Source of the DNA: Butyricimonas paravirosa
Lineage (GTDB): Bacteria > Bacteroidota > Bacteroidia > Bacteroidales > Marinifilaceae
NCBI RefSeq assembly: GCF_032878955.1
Contig: NZ_CP043839.1
Location: 4,402,001-4,466,000, forward strand
Direction of reading: 5' to 3'
Length of the DNA stretch: 64,000 nucleotides
The position numbers and the translations under genes were made by a program. The notes beneath the pieces are model-generated. The model ran no database searches. It was given only the letters and a program-made list of their open reading frames with translations, and was not told where the DNA came from. Positions 42,426 to 51,374 of the stretch are shown piece after piece (positions within the stretch are counted from its first letter, which is position 1; every line of letters begins with the position of its first letter).

Positions 42426-42477
42426 GAACATGTCCCCGGCATCGCCTAAGCGATGCCGATGGGAATGTAACATGTTC
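42426..42477 (+). terminator. Nested hairpin, probable queA operon terminator
   Basis: Inner 9-bp stem CGGCATCGC (42437-42445) / GCGATGCCG (42450-42458) with loop CTAA, enclosed by an outer stem GAACATGT (42426-42433) / ACATGTTC (42470-42477). A weak T-rich tail follows. Confidence 0.6.
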
Positions 42478-42544
42478 TTTCACATACAATTTGCAACCAT
42501 AGAGGCGGACTCTGAATTTTTTAAGGCTACATTGATCCTTCTGT

Positions 42545-42688
42545 ATCATTAAACCAACGTTTAATAAAATATCATTTCGCCAATCTCACAAATATTTTTT
42601 TTTTTGAATCTGAGTATCACAATTCAAGATTAAAAAAAATATTTGTTAGCATGGAGAAATGAATTTTATTAAACGTTCGTTTAATGAT
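42545..42688. repeat. Pair of inverted 26-bp hix-like sites, possible invertible element
   Basis: Left site 42545-42570 and right site 42663-42688 are inverted copies with 25 of 26 bases identical. Each is itself a dyad centred on AA (42556-42557) or TT (42676-42677), which is the half-site/2-bp-core layout of serine-invertase sites. The right site contains AAACGTTCGT, matching from memory the ARACGTTCGT consensus described for Mpi-type invertible regions of Bacteroides fragilis. The 92 bp between the sites hold a further inverted pair of AAATATTTG-type boxes. No invertase gene is in the window. Confidence 0.6.
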
Positions 42689-43024
42689 TCTTCTACAAAG
42701 GAATATTTGACGCCTGTACTTATCTTAAAACTGTATTTTTAGAATATGTGTTGGCATGTCCTAACATAAATCAATACTTTTATCGGGGCTTAGAATAGAT
42801 AAAAGTTTGAAATTGCCTCTATGTTGACCTGTTGTTGGTTTGTCCCGTGCGGATGTGTACGATGTTTCTTTTACTAATCATCTGTTAAAATGGCGGCAAT
42901 AATCGGGCGACTAGGCGGCGACAAGGCGGCAATGGCGCCTAATTGTCTGCCAATAATCACCCAATAGTCAGGTGATTTCCATGAAAAGCCCAATAAGAAG
43001 ATGCACTCACGTTATATGAAACCG

Positions 43025-43068
43025 GAACGGGAGAGTATCCAAAAATGATTTTAGATATTCTCCCGTTC
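43025..43068. terminator. Hairpin downstream of meaB, possible terminator
   Basis: GAACGGGAGA (43025-43034) pairs perfectly with TCTCCCGTTC (43059-43068); five more pairs (one G-T) extend the stem inward. T-runs are poor on the minus strand, so termination is inferred from position. Confidence 0.55.
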
Positions 43069-43094
43069 TAAGTATGCCGGAAATATTTTTACGA

Positions 43095-44207
43095 TTATAG
43101 TTTCGTGTCTTCCTTGAAATAGTTGTCTAACAAGCGGAAGGCCGCGGCAAAAGAACTTTCCTCGTTATGTTGCACTTTTTCTTCAGCCTCTTTTATTTGT
43201 TCTTTCTGGCTCTGGTAGAAACGATTCCTTAGTTGTTCGTCAATGGTTTCGTACATCCAGTACTTGGCTTGTTCGCTGCGACGGATGTCGAAATATTTGC
43301 TTTGTTGGGTTTCGCTGCAATAGTGCAGTATGTTTTCCCATATTTCCTTGATCCCGGTTTTCTCGTAAGCAGAGCAGGTCATGACCTTCGGTTCCACGCC
43401 TGATTCATGAGGGGGAAAGAGATGAAGAGCATTTTGCAACTGAACTTTAGCAAGTTCGGCACGGGTGATGTTGTTACCGTCAGCCTTGTTAATGATGATG
43501 CTGTCGGCCATTTCCATGATGCCTCGCTTGATGCCTTGCAATTCATCCCCGGCTCCGGCAATTTGTACCAACAGGAAGAAATCGACCATGGAATGCACGG
43601 CGGTTTCACTTTGACCGACCCCGACGGTTTCAATCAAGGTGATGTCAAATCCGGCAGCCTCGCAGAGTAACATGGCCTCTCTCGTTTTGCGGGCTACGCC
43701 ACCTAGCGAGCCAGCCGATGGGGAAGGGCGGATGTAGGCGTGTGGATCACAGGCTAACTCTTCCATACGGGTTTTGTCTCCAAGAATACTCCCTTTCGAG
43801 CGTTCACTACTCGGGTCGATGGCAAGCACGGCGATTTTATGTCCTTGTCCGGTGAGGAATTTCCCGAAAGCCTCGATAAAAGTACTTTTCCCGGCTCCGG
43901 GTACTCCCGTGATCCCGATACGGACGGATTTGCCCGTGTTCGGGAGACAACGGTTGATCACTTCCTGTGCCATGGCTTGGTGGTCAATGCGGGCGCTTTC
44001 CACAAGGGTAATGGCTTGGCTTAAAATGTTAATGTCCCCGCGAAGAATACCTGCCACGTACTCGTCTGCGGTAAGCGTCTTTTTCCTCAGATGCTTCAAT
44101 CTTTCCGCGATTGCCGGGTTCACGGGATCCGGCTGTTCGATACCCTTGTTGACGGCTAGTCCTTCATAACAAGCTTCGTTTTCAGGATGTTCTATATTTT
44201 GTTGCAT
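43095..44207 (-). CDS. meaB: Methylmalonyl-CoA mutase-associated GTPase MeaB
   Basis: 370-aa G3E-type GTPase that protects and reactivates the cobalamin-dependent mutase. P-loop GITGVPGAGKSTFIEAFGKFL near residues 100-120, Mg-binding VLAIDPSSERSKGSILGDKTRM, IETVGVGQSE and NKADGNN for guanine. Mutase genes are not in the window. It converges on the gene-free region and diverges from the 44432 gene. Confidence 0.93.
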   Translation of the reverse strand: MQQNIEHPENEACYEGLAVNKGIEQPDPVNPAIAERLKHLRKKTLTADEYVAGILRGDINILSQAITLVESARIDHQAMAQEVINRCLPNTGKSVRIGITGVPGAGKSTFIEAFGKFLTGQGHKIAVLAIDPSSERSKGSILGDKTRMEELACDPHAYIRPSPSAGSLGGVARKTREAMLLCEAAGFDITLIETVGVGQSETAVHSMVDFFLLVQIAGAGDELQGIKRGIMEMADSIIINKADGNNITRAELAKVQLQNALHLFPPHESGVEPKVMTCSAYEKTGIKEIWENILHYCSETQQSKYFDIRRSEQAKYWMYETIDEQLRNRFYQSQKEQIKEAEEKVQHNEESSFAAAFRLLDNYFKEDTKL

Positions 44208-44431
44208 AGCGTTTTAAATTAATCTTCGACAAAGATAGGGTTAATGTGGGGAAGTTACAAGTGATGGGGTATATCTTCTTTTGGTGATAGCTCGCCAGAA
44301 AAGGAATAAATTTTTATGGGTTATGCAAAAAAAAATGAAATTTGAATAGTATGAAAGGCTATTTTTTGTGTTATAAAGATGAAAATGTAAATATTAATGA
44401 ATAAAGCAGAATGGAATGAAACTTAAAATTT
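44208..44431. other. AT-rich divergent spacer
   Basis: 224 bases between meaB and the 44432 gene. Near 44360 there is TATTTTTTG, one base longer than the -7 consensus. No small gene seen. Confidence 0.35.
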
Positions 44432-44929
44432 ATGCTTATGAAGGAAATACAGATTCTTTTGAAAAAAATGTTGTTATTATTTGTAACGACGAGTTTTGCT
44501 ATTCCTCTTTGTGCGCAAGAGGAGGAAGTAATTCCGATTTATACCATTGGAATTGAATTTCGAGATAGAGGTGGGGGTAAAATTTATTCTACGGTTGATT
44601 TTGATGCAAAAAGTAGTAATGAAAGTGTTTGTTGGGTTAGGAGAGGAGATCACCATCATGCAACATACGGGGTAGGTTGGATTGAGGTTGTTGTTGTTGG
44701 GGATGGAAGTGCTACAATAACGATAACGGGGAGATATGATGGCTGCGTAGGGATTGGAACTGTGTTTATCACTTACCCGGAACCGGAATCGGGGATAAAA
44801 ACGACTGTTCGTATAAGAATAGATCAATCTCCGTCAAGAAGCTTATTTGTGTTTAATAAATTAAATTTTGTTTGTCCTTATGACTGGACTTGTATAAAAA
44901 GCGATGTTATACAATTTGCAGGGAGTTAG
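44432..44929 (+). CDS. Small exported hypothetical protein
   Basis: 165 aa. Signal peptide around KKMLLLFVTTSFAIPLCAQ; the mature part is beta-rich and Gly/Ser/Asp-containing (YTIGIEFRDRGGGKIYSTVDFD, GWIEVVVVGDGSATITITGRYDGCVGIGTVFITYP) and holds several Cys residues that could form a disulfide. I do not recognise the family. It lies 34 bp upstream of the permease fusion gene on the same strand and may be its extracytoplasmic partner. The start could be Met1 or Met3. Confidence 0.7.
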   Translation: MLMKEIQILLKKMLLLFVTTSFAIPLCAQEEEVIPIYTIGIEFRDRGGGKIYSTVDFDAKSSNESVCWVRRGDHHHATYGVGWIEVVVVGDGSATITITGRYDGCVGIGTVFITYPEPESGIKTTVRIRIDQSPSRSLFVFNKLNFVCPYDWTCIKSDVIQFAGS

Positions 44930-44963
44930 ATAACCGAATAATAATTCCATTTTGTTTTGTTCT

Positions 44964-47900
44964 ATGGATAGTTATAAGATTTTATTGATTGCTCGTTACG
45001 AGGGAAAATTACTTTGTCGTAATTTTGTATTTCTATTATTGTGTGGCTTTATGTTGTTGGGGATTGTCGTGTTTCATGTCTTTCTCCAGAGTGATTGGCG
45101 GGTATTTGAGTACTCGGTGAATTTACCTTCCGGGATGCCATACGCTAATGCTTATCTTTGGGGGATCATGCAGTCGTTTCTTGTGATTTTTGTTGTGGGA
45201 GATTTTGTTTATCGGGATAACATTGAAAAGACAAATGATGTGTTTCTGGCACGGGATTTCAGTAATTTGGAATATTTGACAGGAAAGCTTGTTGGGGTGG
45301 TGGTCGTATTTTTGGTATTGAATGTTATTTCCATGTTTATTTGTATGCTCGTTCATTTATTTGCGAGTAGCTTTAGATTTAATGTCGGACTTTACCTTTT
45401 CTATTTGTTGACAGTTTCTTTGCCAGCCTTGTTATTCATGTCCGGTTTGGTTTTCATGATAAAAATATGGATAAAATTCCGTTTTTTTGCTTTAACGGGA
45501 CTGGTGATGTTCTTGTTTCTTTCCCTTTTTGTCTTTTCAACAAAAACCTTGGGAATATTTGATTTCATGGCATCCCGGGTCCCTCATATATTTTCTTCGA
45601 TGGTGGGACATCCGGCTATGGGGAGTTATTTGTTGCACCGGTTGGTGTTCGTGTTGGTTGGGGTGGGATGTTTCGTGATTTCCGTGTATGGATTCAAACG
45701 TCTCCCTAATAATACAGGACGGTCGAGAAGGTTGGGTGTAGTTGGGGTGGTGTTCGTGCTGTTGGGATTCCTGACTGGTTGGTTATATTGGTTACCACAT
45801 CAAGTGGCGCGAGAGACAAGGAACGATTGGGTCACTATCCAGAAAAAGTACGATGCATATCCTAAAGTAAAGATTGAGCAGCATGAAATCAAGTATGATA
45901 TTCGTGGTGAAAAGATATTAGCTCGTAGCGTGATTTCTGTCCGAAATAGTAATTTATTCCGGGTGGATTCTGTGATTTTTTATTTGAATCCTTCTTTGGA
46001 AGTGACAGGAGTCACAGCCGGAAGCCATAACGTGAATTTCACGAGGAATCAGCAGATTGTGGTGATTGAAAAATCGCTACACCCGGATGAACGGTGTGAG
46101 CTGGACCTTTCTTATTCGGGAGCGATTGATCCGCGGATTTGTTATTTGGATATATCTCCGGAGCGATACGATGAGCAGGAACAGGATGAGCTTTTCGCTT
46201 GTTACGGGAAAAGATTTGTTTTCACGGGAAAAGATTTCACGTTATTAACCCCGGAAGCTTTATGGTATCCTGTGAGTAAATCCGTGACTGAGTTAATGAA
46301 TCCTTACGTGAACACTTCTGAATACACGGATTACACGCTTACGGTTGTGCCCGCTCAAGGCAATACGGTTGTATCGCAAGGTAAGTTGACGGTCTCGGGA
46401 GATACAAGCTATTTCACTAATAGCCGTAAGTTACAGGGAATTACCTTGATTTCCGGTCAGTTTTATCGAGACTCGTTTCGACTTGCGGGCAATCCTTTGC
46501 TTTTCGAGTTTTATGGAACGAAAAAATCGATGTTGGGGAGTGCTTGGGGGGACTATCCACAAGCTCTGGAATCGAGTTTGAAGCGTACATTTACCGCGCT
46601 TCAGTGGATGAGTCCCGGGGGAAAGTACCCGTTTGATAAGTTGACTTTCGTGGAAGTGCCTGTTTCTTTTTATGCCTTCGAGCGTTCTTGGAAAGAGAAG
46701 AATGATTATGTTCATCCAGAAATGCAGTTTTACAGGGAATGGAGGGGTGTTGTCCCTTCTGAATTTCGACGAAGGATGAAAAAAGTAAAAACCAAAGAAG
46801 AAAGGTCCGCGGAATGGTTTCAGAAATATATCTTAGGCGAAGAATACGCGCGTAGGGTGCAAAAACATGATGTCCCGGAATTGTCTGTTAAAGAAGTATT
46901 ATTTAATCGTAAACAGGAACGGAGTCGGAGGAGGAGTGAAAATTTATTTGGTGCTTGGCCGAAGAATAAATATAGTATAGGACCGCTTTTGATGGCGTGT
47001 GGCACGTTGATCGTGTCCGATGAAATCCCCGTTATCCACCGGATGATGACGATCGTGCAAAGGCAGGCAGAGATGAGGGAAATGGCCTTGCCGGATAAAT
47101 TATCTTATCATTGGGAAGGTGTGAAGTTTCTTATGCATCATAGTTTATGGGATGCTTTACATGCGGATAGTGCTGGTTCTTGCATGGAGAGTGTTATTTA
47201 CTTGAAAGCATTGCAACTTCAACGTTATATTTTGACTCAAGTGGCGTGGGCGGATTTTTCGGTCTTCATGGATGACTTTTTGAAAGAACATCCTTTTCAA
47301 GAAGTGAGTTTGGATTATTTTCTGGATGCATTTCAGGCAAAGTTTGATTGGGATTTAAGGGAATATATCCCTCAATGGTTGCATGAACGTGGCGTGCCGA
47401 AGCTACTTGTACGAAATTTTCATACGCGAAGAATCCAGACGGAGAATTCAGAGAAACGATTTGTACATTTTAAAGTATGGAACCCCACGGGAGTGGATGC
47501 GATTGTTTCTTTAGAGGCGTGGGAGAGCGCGAGGAAGAAAATAATAGATCAACATTACTTGATTGAAGCAGGCTGTGCCAGGGAAGTGAATTATTATCTG
47601 ATGCAACCAAGTTCTGATTTCCTGAGAGTACGGTTAAATACTAATTTGTCTCAGAATTTACCGGGTGAATACGAAAATGCAATGGAATCCTGTAATTTGT
47701 CAAGGTTGGATGCAGGTCGTTTTGATTGTGACACGTCGTTATTCTATCCTTCTGAAAATGAAATCATCGTGGATGATGAGGACGAAGGATTCAAGGTTAT
47801 AAAAAGAGAAAGTTTCTTTTTTACCCGTAAGCGGGAAGGTTATCAAAGACACATTTTTAGTCCAACCTCGTGGAGCCCTGTTTTTAATGATGATATAAAT

Positions 47901-48320
47901 AGTTATGGCGAATTTGTCCGGGGGTTCCATTGTAAAGGTGCCGGGGGAAAGCAGGCGGACGTGGAGTGGAATGCTCGAATTCCTAGGAATGGAACGTATG
48001 AAATGTATATTTACATGGGAATGTTTTTGAATGATTGGGTGCAGCCGCTTCATCGTTATACTTTTTGTCATGATGGTTTGGAAGAGAGTATTATATTGTA
48101 TATTAATGGTTTGAGTGCTGGGGTGAAAAGTGTTATTCGTTATGCAGGTAAAGAGCCTATTGAATTTTGGACGACTCCTTTCACTTCTCGCGGAGGATGG
48201 GTGGCGGCCGGAACATTTCAATTAGCAGAGGGGAACGTGAAGTTAGTGCTGCATGATGATGGCCTGAAAAATAATGAGGTCTTGATGGCCGATGCGGTGA
48301 AATGGGTGCGGATTGAATAG
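44964..48320 (+). CDS. ABC-2-type permease fused to a degenerate M1 aminopeptidase-like and a golvesin-like domain
   Basis: 1118 aa. Residues about 20-280 hold six or seven membrane helices in an ABC-2 permease pattern (NFVFLLLCGFMLLGIVVFHVFL, FLVIFVVGDFVY, GVVVVFLVLNVISMFICMLVHLF). Residues about 290-850 follow the M1 aminopeptidase plan (KIEQHEIKYDIRGEKILARSVISV, TLLTPEALWYP), but where HExxH is expected the sequence is SDEIPVIH (Ser685 to His692), so zinc catalysis is unlikely. Residues about 950-1118 are a beta-rich module ending DAVKWVRIE, like golvesin/xanthan lyase binding domains. ATG 44964 preferred to TTG 44952. No ABC ATPase is nearby. Paralogue of the gene at 1-812. Confidence 0.8.
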   Translation: MDSYKILLIARYEGKLLCRNFVFLLLCGFMLLGIVVFHVFLQSDWRVFEYSVNLPSGMPYANAYLWGIMQSFLVIFVVGDFVYRDNIEKTNDVFLARDFSNLEYLTGKLVGVVVVFLVLNVISMFICMLVHLFASSFRFNVGLYLFYLLTVSLPALLFMSGLVFMIKIWIKFRFFALTGLVMFLFLSLFVFSTKTLGIFDFMASRVPHIFSSMVGHPAMGSYLLHRLVFVLVGVGCFVISVYGFKRLPNNTGRSRRLGVVGVVFVLLGFLTGWLYWLPHQVARETRNDWVTIQKKYDAYPKVKIEQHEIKYDIRGEKILARSVISVRNSNLFRVDSVIFYLNPSLEVTGVTAGSHNVNFTRNQQIVVIEKSLHPDERCELDLSYSGAIDPRICYLDISPERYDEQEQDELFACYGKRFVFTGKDFTLLTPEALWYPVSKSVTELMNPYVNTSEYTDYTLTVVPAQGNTVVSQGKLTVSGDTSYFTNSRKLQGITLISGQFYRDSFRLAGNPLLFEFYGTKKSMLGSAWGDYPQALESSLKRTFTALQWMSPGGKYPFDKLTFVEVPVSFYAFERSWKEKNDYVHPEMQFYREWRGVVPSEFRRRMKKVKTKEERSAEWFQKYILGEEYARRVQKHDVPELSVKEVLFNRKQERSRRRSENLFGAWPKNKYSIGPLLMACGTLIVSDEIPVIHRMMTIVQRQAEMREMALPDKLSYHWEGVKFLMHHSLWDALHADSAGSCMESVIYLKALQLQRYILTQVAWADFSVFMDDFLKEHPFQEVSLDYFLDAFQAKFDWDLREYIPQWLHERGVPKLLVRNFHTRRIQTENSEKRFVHFKVWNPTGVDAIVSLEAWESARKKIIDQHYLIEAGCAREVNYYLMQPSSDFLRVRLNTNLSQNLPGEYENAMESCNLSRLDAGRFDCDTSLFYPSENEIIVDDEDEGFKVIKRESFFFTRKREGYQRHIFSPTSWSPVFNDDINSYGEFVRGFHCKGAGGKQADVEWNARIPRNGTYEMYIYMGMFLNDWVQPLHRYTFCHDGLEESIILYINGLSAGVKSVIRYAGKEPIEFWTTPFTSRGGWVAAGTFQLAEGNVKLVLHDDGLKNNEVLMADAVKWVRIE

Positions 48321-48325
48321 GGATA

Positions 48326-48357
48326 AAAAAACCACTTGTGAAAACAAGTGGTTTTTT
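48326..48357. terminator. Bidirectional intrinsic terminator
   Basis: Perfect 14-bp stem AAAAAACCACTTGT (48326-48339) / ACAAGTGGTTTTTT (48344-48357) with a GAAA tetraloop and T/A tracts on both sides. It serves the convergent permease and ppdK genes. Confidence 0.92.
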
Positions 48358-48374
48358 CATAAACTATGCTGTTT

Positions 48375-51107
48375 TTATTTTTTCGCGTGCATGATAGCAG
48401 CCTGCGCGGCAGCCAAACGTGCGATGGGTACACGGAACGGTGAACATGAAACGTAGTCCATGCCCACTTTGTCACAGAAGATCACGGAAGAGGGTTCTCC
48501 ACCATGTTCTCCACAGATTCCGAGTTTCAACTTGCTGTTGGCTGAACGTCCTTTTTGGGCTCCCATTTGAACTAATTGTCCCACGCCTTCTTGATCCAAT
48601 ACGGCGAACGGATCGGTTTTCAAGATACCTTTCTTGATATATTCCGGTAAGAATTTACCAGCGTCATCGCGAGAATATCCGAAAGTCATCTGGGTTAAGT
48701 CGTTCGTACCGAAAGAGAAGAATTCTGCAACTTCTGCAATCTGGTCTGCGGTTAACGCGGCACGAGGAATTTCGATCATGGTTCCTACCATGTAATCTAC
48801 TTTTACGCCCTTTTCTGCAAATACCACGTCAGCAGTGCAACGGATGATGTTCGCTTGTTGTCTTAATTCTTTCACAGTACCTACCAACGGAACCATAATT
48901 TCCGGCTTCGGGTTAAAGCCTTTCAGCTTCAAGTTACAAGCAGCTTCAATGATTGCACGGGCTTGCATTTCTGTGATTTCCGGGTAAGTGATTCCTAAAC
49001 GGCAACCGCGGTGACCTAACATCGGGTTGAATTCGTGTAACGCATCCACTTTTTCTTTGACAACTTCTACTGAAATACCCATTTTTTCAGCCATATATTT
49101 TTGAGATTCCGGCTCGTTCGGGGTAAATTCATGTAATGGCGGGTCTAACAAACGGATGGTAACTCCGAATCCGTCCATAGCCTCAAGGATTCCCTCGAAG
49201 TCACTTCTTTGCATCGGGAGGATTTTTGACAAAGCGATACGGCGTTGTTCAACGGTATCAGACAGGATCATTTCACGCATGGCGTCGATACGGTCGCCTT
49301 CGAAGAACATGTGCTCCGTGCGGCAAAGACCAACACCCTTGGCTCCGAAATCACGTGCTACTTTGGCATCACGAGGTGTGTCTGCATTGGTTCTCACGTA
49401 CATGCGAGTATGTTTCTCGGCCAAATCCATGATAGTTCTGAAGTCATGGTCCAGTGACGCCTCGGTGGTGGCTACTTTACCCAAGTAAACTTCTCCGGTA
49501 GAACCGTTCAAAGAAATCCAGTCGCCTTCATTGATGGTAACACCTTTCACGGTAAAGGTACGTTTGTGGTAATCAACAACGATTTCTCCGGCTCCGGAAA
49601 CACAGCATTTACCCATACCGCGGGCAACAACAGCTGCGTGAGAGGTCATACCCCCGCGTGCGGTGAGGATACCTTCGGAAACGTTCATTCCGCGTAAATC
49701 TTCGGGAGAAGTTTCCAAACGAACTAATACTACTTGCTCGCCTCTGTTTTTCCATTCTTCCGCCTCGTCAGCAAAGAACACGACACGTCCGCAAGCGGCT
49801 CCCGGGGATGCCGGTAAACCTTTGGTTAATACTTTTGCTTTGGATTGTGATTCTTTGTCGAATACCGGGTGAAGTAATTCATCCAGTTTTGCTGCTTCAA
49901 GGCGAAGAATTGCTGTTTCTTCATTGATCATGCCTTGTTCGAGCATGTCAACCGCCATTTTTACCATAGCCGTACCGGTACGTTTTCCGTTACGGGTTTG
50001 CAACATCCATAATTTACCGTCTTGGATGGTAAATTCAAGGTCTTGCATGTCGTGGAAATAGTCTTCCAATTTTTGTTGAACGGCATTTAATTCTGCGTAG
50101 GCGGCTGGCATGGATTCTTCCAGTGAAGGATATTTAGCGGCACGCTCTTCTTCTGAAATATTCTGCATTTTAGCCCAGCGGCGAGATCCCTCGATGGTAA
50201 TCTCCTGCGGGGTACGGATTCCGGCAACAACATCCTCTCCTTGCGCATTGATCAGGTACTCTCCGTTGAAAATATCTTCACCGGTAGCGGCATCACGCGT
50301 GAAAGCAACTCCGGTCGCAGAATTGTTACCCATGTTTCCGTAAACCATAGCTTGAACATTCACCGCTGTTCCCCATTCTTCCGGGATTTGATTCAACTGG
50401 CGGTACAGAACGGCGCGCTCCGTCATCCATGAATCGAACACGGCGCAGATGGCTCCCCATAATTGCTCCCACGGGCAGGTCGGGAAATCTTTACCGGTTT
50501 TGGTTTTAACGACAATTTTGAAACGACGAACAAGTTCTTGCAGGTCTTCAGCCGAGAATTCTGTGTCGTTAGAAATATTTTTTTCTGCTTTTAATTTGTC
50601 GATTTCAACTTCGAACGGGTTGTGTTCGCCTTTTCCGGCTGCAACGCCCATCACGACATCTCCATACATTTGTACGAAACGACGATATGAATCCCATGCA
50701 AATCTGGCGTTACCTGATTTTTCGGCCACGATTTTAACGGCATCATCATTCATTCCCAAGTTTAACACTGTGTCCATCATACCCGGCATGGACACCCTGG
50801 CTCCGGAACGTACGGAAACTAAAAGAGGGAAGGCCTCTCCTTTTGATCCGAATTTGGCATTCATTAACTTTTCTGTAGCTGCAATGCCAGCTTTAACGTC
50901 ATTCTCAATTAGTTTTACGACAGCGTCTTTTCCTTCTTGATTATAAAGGGTACAAACTTCTGTTGTAATAGTAAAACCAGCAGGAACAGGAACTCCGATG
51001 AGATTCATTTCGGCAAGATTGGCGCCTTTACCGCCTAGCAGGTTTTTCATGTCTGCTTTTCCTTCTGCTTTTCCGTCACCAAAGGTGTAAACGTACTTCG
51101 TACTCAT
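48375..51107 (-). CDS. ppdK: Pyruvate, phosphate dikinase
   Basis: 910 aa. Interconverts pyruvate, ATP and Pi with PEP, AMP and PPi, feeding PEP metabolism in anaerobes. N-terminal ATP-grasp domain (KYVYTFGDGKAEGKADMKNLLGGKGANLAEM); central phosphohistidine domain with GGMTSHAAVVARGMGKCCVSG (catalytic His); C-terminal TIM barrel with LGHRGCRLGITYPE, FSFGTNDLTQMTFGYSRDD and the catalytic Cys in GICGEHGGEP. Length and motifs are complete. Confidence 0.97.
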   Translation of the reverse strand: MSTKYVYTFGDGKAEGKADMKNLLGGKGANLAEMNLIGVPVPAGFTITTEVCTLYNQEGKDAVVKLIENDVKAGIAATEKLMNAKFGSKGEAFPLLVSVRSGARVSMPGMMDTVLNLGMNDDAVKIVAEKSGNARFAWDSYRRFVQMYGDVVMGVAAGKGEHNPFEVEIDKLKAEKNISNDTEFSAEDLQELVRRFKIVVKTKTGKDFPTCPWEQLWGAICAVFDSWMTERAVLYRQLNQIPEEWGTAVNVQAMVYGNMGNNSATGVAFTRDAATGEDIFNGEYLINAQGEDVVAGIRTPQEITIEGSRRWAKMQNISEEERAAKYPSLEESMPAAYAELNAVQQKLEDYFHDMQDLEFTIQDGKLWMLQTRNGKRTGTAMVKMAVDMLEQGMINEETAILRLEAAKLDELLHPVFDKESQSKAKVLTKGLPASPGAACGRVVFFADEAEEWKNRGEQVVLVRLETSPEDLRGMNVSEGILTARGGMTSHAAVVARGMGKCCVSGAGEIVVDYHKRTFTVKGVTINEGDWISLNGSTGEVYLGKVATTEASLDHDFRTIMDLAEKHTRMYVRTNADTPRDAKVARDFGAKGVGLCRTEHMFFEGDRIDAMREMILSDTVEQRRIALSKILPMQRSDFEGILEAMDGFGVTIRLLDPPLHEFTPNEPESQKYMAEKMGISVEVVKEKVDALHEFNPMLGHRGCRLGITYPEITEMQARAIIEAACNLKLKGFNPKPEIMVPLVGTVKELRQQANIIRCTADVVFAEKGVKVDYMVGTMIEIPRAALTADQIAEVAEFFSFGTNDLTQMTFGYSRDDAGKFLPEYIKKGILKTDPFAVLDQEGVGQLVQMGAQKGRSANSKLKLGICGEHGGEPSSVIFCDKVGMDYVSCSPFRVPIARLAAAQAAIMHAKK

Positions 51108-51132
51108 AATTCTGTTAGATTTTTGCGTTTAC

Positions 51133-51149
51133 CTCCTGACATTCAGGAG
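51133..51149 (-). promoter_or_regulatory. Small hairpin in the ppdK leader
   Basis: CTCCTGA (51133-51139) pairs with TCAGGAG (51143-51149) over a CAT loop, 26 bases before the ppdK start. It could affect ribosome access or mRNA stability; no direct evidence. Confidence 0.35.
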
Positions 51150-51196
51150 TGATTGTTTATAGATCATTCTTTTCTCAAAATTTCATCTTAGGGATG

Positions 51197-51204
51197 CAAA
51201 GATA
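51197..51204 (-). promoter_or_regulatory. -7 box (TATCTTTG on minus strand) for ppdK
   Basis: CAAAGATA on the plus strand, giving an approximately 80-nt leader before the ppdK ATG at 51107. Confidence 0.6.
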
Positions 51205-51342
51205 ATTTTTTTTCTTGAATATATAAATAGGGAAAAATAGTTAAAATCTACGCAAACGTATGAAATAGGTAACTTTCCGGTAAAAATGAGGGTAGTCATA
51301 AAAAATTAGTGATCTTTGTTAAATTCTAAACAGATAAATATT

Positions 51343-51350
51343 TATTTTTG
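51343..51350 (+). promoter_or_regulatory. -7 box (TATTTTTG) for the radical SAM gene
   Basis: TAnnTTTG match 24 bases before ATG 51375. It supports 51375 over the in-frame TTG start at 51348, which would lie inside the box. Confidence 0.65.
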
Positions 51351-51374
51351 CGACCTGTTAATATTTTGTTCCAG

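Larger units (their letters stand above)
42402..43094. other. 693-bp gene-free region between convergent genes
   Basis: No credible frame on either strand. It contains a nested hairpin (42426-42477), a pair of inverted 26-bp sites (42545-42688), GGCGGCAA-like repeats near 42891-42930 and a second hairpin (43025-43068). Confidence 0.6.

Noticed and set aside
42545..42688. Insertion-sequence remnant as explanation for the inverted repeats
   Set aside because: No transposase fragment, no target duplication seen at the ends, and each arm is itself a dyad, which fits a recombinase or repressor site better.
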